Source of the DNA: Lachnospiraceae bacterium | GTDB taxonomy: Bacteria; Bacillota; Clostridia; Lachnospirales; Lachnospiraceae | DNA: 64,000 nucleotides | NCBI GenBank assembly: GCA_017520425.1 | Contig: JAFXFO010000009.1 | Coordinates: 1 to 64,000 of the forward strand | Direction of reading: 5' to 3' | Shown here: positions 59,813-64,000 of the stretch, piece by piece | How the letters are laid out: every line of letters begins with the position of its first letter | Numbering within the stretch: the first letter of the stretch is position 1 | Position numbers and translations under genes: made by a program | Notes under the pieces: model-generated | Databases searched by the model: none | The model's input: the letters and a program-made list of their open reading frames with translations, nothing else | What the model was told of the DNA's origin: nothing

Positions 59813-60697
59813 ATGCAGATGGAATTTACGTATTCGTATATATTTGATTTAGCATATCATGCATTGGCACATATGCAGGTAAACAATCCGTCTAATTTGT
59901 ATTCGGAAGAGTATATTGCCATGATAAATGAAGCAAAAGGCGGACAGTTCGAGGATATTACGGAGCCCATGAGTCAGTTGGCGGAGTATTATAATGCTAA
60001 TTTTGAACGATTGTATATGGTGAATTTCCTACCGTTTGGCTGTCAGAATATGGATGCTTTAAAGTATATGGTGGAGCAGCATCCATATTTTACCACCGAG
60101 GATAAAGAGAGTTTTCTCATCCCTTTCTTGGAGCTGTTACAGAAGGAAGCCCTATTTTACGAAGCTTATTGGAAGGGCATGTATGATAGGAGTGAACAGG
60201 CGCGAGAGCATCTGACGGCTTATTTGACAAAAGAATGGGAAAAGTATAAAGTATTGGGAAGTTACTTTCAAAAGTCCAGAGCCATAGCAGGCATTTCCTA
60301 CAGTATAACCTGTAACGGAAGAGGTTTGGGACACTATGATGCTTTCTTGGCAGTGGTCCCTTTTGCAGAAAAGGAAAAAGCGTATAAAAATACCTTTTTG
60401 CAGCTTCTTCATGAGTACACTCATCAGTTTACGGATGGGATGCTTCAGCAGAATATCAACATGGAGGATAGCAGTCATGCTTTCTCTGAGTATGTGGTAC
60501 TCTTATTTGATTATTACTTGATTAAGACTCTTTGTCCGGAGGATTTGGAGGAGTATTTGTACTTTTTGTCCCCGGAAGCAGAAAGTGGTGGTCCTATTAT
60601 GACGGAAGAGATACTATTGTCTGTATTTGAGCTTCCGGCTCAGTGGCATGAAAGACTACAGCAATTGGTGAAGGATATTTGTTCACTTTCTATTTAA
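59813..60697 (+). CDS. HExxH putative metallopeptidase, cytosolic
   Basis: This 294-residue protein has no signal peptide. Near residue 200 it has LLHEYTHQFTD, a HExxH zinc motif, followed about 26 residues later by HAFSEYVVLLFDYYL, whose glutamate could be the third ligand. The N-terminal part is helical (YSYIFDLAYHALAHMQVNNPS). It begins two bases after the chemoreceptor and may be co-translated. The family is not recognised; the role as peptidase is inferred from the motif. Confidence 0.7.
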   Translation: MQMEFTYSYIFDLAYHALAHMQVNNPSNLYSEEYIAMINEAKGGQFEDITEPMSQLAEYYNANFERLYMVNFLPFGCQNMDALKYMVEQHPYFTTEDKESFLIPFLELLQKEALFYEAYWKGMYDRSEQAREHLTAYLTKEWEKYKVLGSYFQKSRAIAGISYSITCNGRGLGHYDAFLAVVPFAEKEKAYKNTFLQLLHEYTHQFTDGMLQQNINMEDSSHAFSEYVVLLFDYYLIKTLCPEDLEEYLYFLSPEAESGGPIMTEEILLSVFELPAQWHERLQQLVKDICSLSI

Positions 60698-60739
60698 GCA
60701 ATATCGCAAGCGTTGTCTGTGATATGCAGGGGAGTATAT

Positions 60740-61405
60740 ATGAAAAAACGAACGGGAGAAATCTTGGCGGCTCTGGATGCACAGTATGGTACAGAGTACC
60801 GTTGTTATTTAAATCATGAGAATGCCTGGCAGCTATTGCTTGCCACCATGCTTAGTGCCCAGTGTACTGACGCGCGTGTCAATATTGTGACTAAGGATTT
60901 GTTTCAGAAATACAGAAGTGTGGAGGATTTTGCCAAAGCGGACTTGAAGGAGTTGGAGCAGGATATCCATTCCACAGGCTTTTATCATAATAAGGCCAAG
61001 AATATAATCGCTTGTTGTAACCAGTTACTGGAACGCCATAATGGCGAAGTGCCAAGCACCATAGAAGAACTGACAGCCTTGTCAGGTGTTGGCAGAAAAA
61101 CTGCCAATGTGATTCGTGGTAATATTTTCAACCAGCCCAGTATTGTGGTGGATACCCATGTGAAGCGGATTTCCAAGAAGCTTGGAGTAAGTAAAAGCGA
61201 TGACCCGGTGAAGGCGGAGATGGAGCTGATGAAGGAATTGCCAAAGGACCATTGGATTCTTTGGAATATCCATATTATCACCTTCGGACGTACCATTTGT
61301 AAGGCGCCTACGCCCAAATGTGAGGAGTGCTTTTTGCAGCATTTGTGCCCGGATTATGAGAAGCGGATGAAGGCAGCAAAGGGTAAGGCTGACAGAAAGA
61401 AATAA
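60740..61405 (+). CDS. nth: Endonuclease III (DNA glycosylase/AP lyase)
   Basis: This 221-residue protein has the helix-hairpin-helix GPD fold: LLATMLSAQCTDARVN at residue 32, TALSGVGRKTANVIRGN (hairpin with catalytic lysine) near 112, VDTHVKRISKKLG (catalytic aspartate) near 137, and a C-terminal 4Fe-4S loop C-x6-C-x2-C-x5-C (CKAPTPKCEECFLQHLC). It removes oxidised pyrimidines from DNA and nicks the AP site in base-excision repair. ATG 60740 has CAGGGGAG. It forms an apparent pair with the following exonuclease gene. Confidence 0.95.
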   Translation: MKKRTGEILAALDAQYGTEYRCYLNHENAWQLLLATMLSAQCTDARVNIVTKDLFQKYRSVEDFAKADLKELEQDIHSTGFYHNKAKNIIACCNQLLERHNGEVPSTIEELTALSGVGRKTANVIRGNIFNQPSIVVDTHVKRISKKLGVSKSDDPVKAEMELMKELPKDHWILWNIHIITFGRTICKAPTPKCEECFLQHLCPDYEKRMKAAKGKADRKK

Positions 61406-61420
61406 GGAACGAAGACGAAT

Positions 61421-62122
61421 ATGATAAACTCCTACGTATGTATTGATTTGGAAACCACGGGACTGAATCCCAAACTGGACAAAATCATAGAAATCGGCGC
61501 GGTGAAGGTACGAGATGGCAGGGTTGTGGATACCTTTTCAATCTATGTGAACCCGGGACGGAAGCTGGAGGAACGTATCGTAGAGCTTACCGGTATTACC
61601 CAGGAGCAGGTAGACGAAGCGGAAGAGATTACGGTGGTTTTACCCGGGCTTCTGGAGTTTCTGGAGGATTTGCCCCTGCTGGGACATCGGGTGCTGTTTG
61701 ACTATTCATTCCTGAAAAAGGCTGCAGTGAATCAGAAGCTCACCTTGGAGAAGCAGGGCATTGATACCCTGCGAATTGCCAGATGCTTTTTGCCCCAGTT
61801 GGAAAAGCGTTCTTTGGAATACCTGTGTAAATACTATGAGATTCCGCATGTGGCTCATAGGGCCTATGCAGACGCGGAAGCCACCTCCATGCTGTATCAG
61901 AAGTTGGCTGAGGAATTCTATGAAAAGGATAGTCGCATATTTGAACCACAGCCACTGCATTATGCAGCGAAAAAAGAGACTCCGGCCACTAAGGCTCAGA
62001 AGGAACGGTTGAACAAGCTGATAGAGCAACATGGATTGGTAGTGGATTATGATGTGGAGAAGCTGAGTCGCAGTGAGGCCAGCAGGTACACAGACAAGAT
62101 TTATGAGAAGTATGGAAGATAA
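61421..62122 (+). CDS. DnaQ-like 3'-5' exonuclease (PolC/epsilon type)
   Basis: This 233-residue protein has the three exonuclease motifs of the DEDD family: ExoI CIDLETTGLNP at residue 7, ExoII GHRVLFDYSFLKKA near 87, and ExoIII HRAYADAEATSMLY near 145. The ending carries a helical extension (KAQKERLNKLIEQHGL, SEASRYTDKIYEKYG). It resembles the exonuclease of PolC or stand-alone DnaQ proteins, and acts on single-stranded 3' ends. It starts 15 bp after nth and is likely co-transcribed, fitting a small DNA-repair unit. Confidence 0.9.
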   Translation: MINSYVCIDLETTGLNPKLDKIIEIGAVKVRDGRVVDTFSIYVNPGRKLEERIVELTGITQEQVDEAEEITVVLPGLLEFLEDLPLLGHRVLFDYSFLKKAAVNQKLTLEKQGIDTLRIARCFLPQLEKRSLEYLCKYYEIPHVAHRAYADAEATSMLYQKLAEEFYEKDSRIFEPQPLHYAAKKETPATKAQKERLNKLIEQHGLVVDYDVEKLSRSEASRYTDKIYEKYGR

Positions 62123-62155
62123 AAGGAACCACCTTATGAGGTGGTTCCTTGTTTT
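62123..62155. terminator. Convergent terminator overlapping the end of the AraC gene
   Basis: AAGGAACCACCT/AGGTGGTTCCTT with a four-base loop, followed on the plus strand by GTTTT. The AraC stop codon on the minus strand lies within the stem. Confidence 0.85.
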
Positions 62156-62976
62156 ATGTTTATACGATATTCACTGGGCGAAAAGCCGGTTTCCTGCTTA
62201 AACACTTTGGAAAAAGCCAAGGGGTCGTTGTAACCTACGGAAAACCATACATGTCGTATGGGTAAATCCGTTTCCAAAAGTAGTTCTCTGGCTCTCTTTA
62301 TCCGATGCTCCATAAGGTACTTTTGGGGAGTTTGTCCGGTAGCCGTTTTGAATATCTTGCCCAGATAGGAACGGTCCAGACCGCAATAATCGGCAATCTC
62401 CTGAATGTGTATGGGTTCAGAATATTTTTCGTTAATATATTGAATAACGGTGCGTACATAGTGTAGCCCCGGCTCTTCTTTTGGCGTACGGACAGTTGAA
62501 TACGCGGATAGGGTTATCAGCTGTTGAAAGAATTCATAAAGCTTGCCCATGGTGGCGTATTCGCTAAAAGGCTTATCCAGCATAGTAAATAGGCAGTTTT
62601 CAAGCTCACCGCAGTCGTCCGTTGGAATAAATACGGGAGCTTTGCGGGTTAGTCCGGTCTTTTGCAGGATTTCTACTGCCTTGGGACCGTGAAACTGAAG
62701 CCAGATATACTCCCAGGGTTCCTCCATATCTGCCTGATAATAGCTTAACACTCCGGCAGGTATTACGAAGGCCTGTTTGCTTTCCACGGGGAAAATCTGT
62801 CCGTCCATTTCCAAGTGTCCCTTACCCCTTACCACATAGTGTAAGATATATTTATCTCGGATAATGGGTCCGAAATCATAGCCGGGTTCACATTTCTGAT
62901 GACCGATTTCATAGAACCGCAAATCTTCGTAGTGACTGTAGTTCAGCCAGTGAATGGCTTCGTACTGAGGTGCCAT
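62134..62976 (-). CDS. AraC-family regulator with cupin-like N-terminal domain
   Basis: This 280-residue protein has an N-terminal sugar-binding-type cupin (FGPIIRDKYILHYVVRGKGHLEMDGQ, PAGVLSYYQADMEEPWEYIWLQFHG) and a C-terminal AraC double helix-turn-helix (YINEKYSEPIHIQEIADYCGLDRSYLGKIF, GQTPQKYLMEHRI, VWFSVGYNDPLAFSKVFKQETGFSPSEYR). It likely activates carbohydrate genes elsewhere on the chromosome; no transport gene lies adjacent here. ATG 62976 has AAAGGAGG at five bases; upstream codons are not used. Confidence 0.92.
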   Translation of the reverse strand: MAPQYEAIHWLNYSHYEDLRFYEIGHQKCEPGYDFGPIIRDKYILHYVVRGKGHLEMDGQIFPVESKQAFVIPAGVLSYYQADMEEPWEYIWLQFHGPKAVEILQKTGLTRKAPVFIPTDDCGELENCLFTMLDKPFSEYATMGKLYEFFQQLITLSAYSTVRTPKEEPGLHYVRTVIQYINEKYSEPIHIQEIADYCGLDRSYLGKIFKTATGQTPQKYLMEHRIKRARELLLETDLPIRHVWFSVGYNDPLAFSKVFKQETGFSPSEYRINIKQGTTS

Positions 62977-63025
62977 AGGAGCCTCCTTTCTTCTTTTCTT
63001 AACCAAGTTTATCTTAACATGCAAA

Positions 63026-63056
63026 AAGTACTCCTGTCAAAGAAACAGGAGTACTT
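63026..63056 (-). terminator. Terminator of the SPFH/RHH operon
   Basis: AAGTACTCCTGT/ACAGGAGTACTT with a seven-base loop; on the minus strand it runs into CTTTTTG, 14 bp after the stop codon of the small gene. Confidence 0.88.
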
Positions 63057-63069
63057 ATGGGTAATTGTA

Positions 63070-63267
63070 CTATTCTATATCTAATTCCGGAGGTACATCA
63101 ATCTGGTCGGAAACATACTTTCCGTTTTTCTTTCTTTGGCGGACACACTCTGTCAGCAAATATTCTATCTGCCCGTTGACAGAGCGGAAATCATCTTCTG
63201 CCCAGGCAGCAATGGCATTGTACAGACTCTCGGAAAGTCTGAGGGGGATTTGTTTTTTTTCTGCCAT
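63070..63267 (-). CDS. Small ribbon-helix-helix-like protein
   Basis: This 65-residue protein is related to Arc-type ribbon-helix-helix DNA-binding proteins: an N-terminal strand [12 protein letters not shown], helix [13 protein letters not shown], then [18 protein letters not shown] and an acidic tail. Its ATG is one base after the stop codon of the SPFH gene, so the two are coupled. Small RHH proteins of this type regularly follow the SPFH gene in Clostridia. DNA targets unknown. Confidence 0.8.
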   Translation of the reverse strand: MAEKKQIPLRLSESLYNAIAAWAEDDFRSVNGQIEYLLTECVRQRKKNGKYVSDQIDVPPELDIE

Positions 63268-63268
63268 A

Positions 63269-64000
63269 TTAGTACAAGCTTCCTGAATTTACGACAGGCT
63301 GAGCATCGTGATTGCCACAGAGAACAACCAGCAGATTGGATACCATTGCCGCCTTTCTTTCTTCATCCAATTCTACCACATTCTTCTCGTTCAATCTTTC
63401 CAGAGCCATTTCCACCATGCCTACAGCACCATCTACAATCATCTTACGGGCATCAATAATAGCACTTGCCTGCTGGCGCTGAAGCATAACGGCTGCGATT
63501 TCGGTAGCGTATGCCAGATAAGTAATTCTTGCTTCTTCTATCTCCATACCGGCATCAGTTACTCTCTTCTGGATTTCATCCTTGATACGATTAGCTACTA
63601 CTTCGCTGGAACCACGCAGGCTGCCTTCATCAGCCACTCCGTCGCCGGTGGTATCTACATTCTGTGCTACATCATAAGGGTAAATACGTACGATATCTCT
63701 TAAAGCACTGTCACACTGTAAGGACAGATACTCTTTGTAGTTATCTACTGCAAAAACTGCTTTTGCGGTATCCACTACTCTCCAGGTAACAGCGATAGCG
63801 ATTTCAATAGGGTTACCTAAGCAGTCGTTGATTTTCTGCTTGCTGTTGCTTAAGGTCATCAGCTTCAGGGAAATCTTTTTGCTGAGTGCTTCCGGACTTA
63901 CCTGTACGGTTCCCTGTGCGGCCGGTATAGAAGTTGCTGTCTTCACATCTCCGCTCTGGCTGAGTCTGGTTCTGGCTGCAGGGTTTACTGCGGAGCAGAA
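63269..64000 (-). CDS. SPFH/Band 7-domain protein, truncated by the window end
   Basis: The 5' end lies beyond base 64000; 243 C-terminal residues are visible. The frame stays open to the window edge ([18 protein letters not shown]). A GTG inside the gene is not the start. The visible part shows the SPFH core: [48 protein letters not shown], and the region [37 protein letters not shown], and it ends [19 protein letters not shown] proteins form oligomers on membranes. Coupled to the small RHH gene downstream. Confidence 0.9.
   Translation of the reverse strand, partial: FCSAVNPAARTRLSQSGDVKTATSIPAAQGTVQVSPEALSKKISLKLMTLSNSKQKINDCLGNPIEIAIAVTWRVVDTAKAVFAVDNYKEYLSLQCDSALRDIVRIYPYDVAQNVDTTGDGVADEGSLRGSSEVVANRIKDEIQKRVTDAGMEIEEARITYLAYATEIAAVMLQRQQASAIIDARKMIVDGAVGMVEMALERLNEKNVVELDEERKAAMVSNLLVVLCGNHDAQPVVNSGSLY

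Overview
The window looks like a chromosomal segment of a gut-type member of the Lachnospiraceae (Clostridia, Bacillota). This is an inference from several things: moderate GC, strong AGGAGG ribosome binding sites, pyruvate:ferredoxin oxidoreductase with rubredoxin, SPQTG-type sortase signals, many XRE, MerR, AraC and GntR regulators, and ECF sigma factors paired with membrane partners. No rRNA or marker gene is present to name the species.

Layout. 1-673: right end of an IS200/IS605-like element next to a type II toxin-antitoxin pair. 790-3948: a YtrA-type GntR regulator with its operator and two paralogous membrane proteins. 3995-9710 (minus): an operon of a frameshifted binding-protein/LytTR regulator, nifJ and rubredoxin. 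Divergent to it, 10042-20643: two giant beta-helix surface proteins with the same cell-wall sorting end. 20811-23357: two tandem ECF sigma/anti-sigma modules whose promoters share one motif. 23452-29524: GNAT, a membrane protein with a small XRE regulator, DUF3048 lipoprotein, DUF3810 protein, tRNA-Phe, tRNA-Gly(TCC), an XRE membrane regulator, a VOC protein and tRNA-Gly(GCC). 29999-38605: an accessory and regulatory stretch with two MerR regulators on 19-bp-spacer promoters, XRE regulators, an XRE-methyltransferase fusion with HAD and NUDIX genes, an ORF6N/PLD-like protein, and an ABC-F protein behind a leader-peptide attenuator.

38695-41340 (minus) is the most unusual locus. Two adjacent RNA-like structures of about 150 nt, each closed by a 13-15 bp perfect terminal stem, lie upstream of a reverse transcriptase of about 410 codons interrupted by one in-frame TAG. 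The reverse transcriptase is translationally coupled to an AraC-type regulator and followed by the scar of a deleted methyltransferase gene. 42292-49691 is more ordinary: a calcium-binding-like protein, a GT-C-like membrane protein, CapA, an Fe-S aldo/keto reductase, galactokinase and a phosphoesterase. 49716-50454 is a decayed polymorphic-toxin tail with an intact presumed immunity gene. 50762-54708 holds an Rpn-like nuclease, a radical SAM protein and an XRE regulator.

54852-58022 is a MarR-controlled operon of two ArsA/Get3-like ATPases flanking a small protein, without any recognisable arsenic gene. It is followed by a small TTG-start gene, a chemoreceptor and a HExxH protein. 60740-64000 holds endonuclease III, a DnaQ-like exonuclease, an AraC regulator, and an SPFH protein (cut by the window end) with a ribbon-helix-helix-like partner.

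All product names rest on motif recognition by eye. No database search was run.
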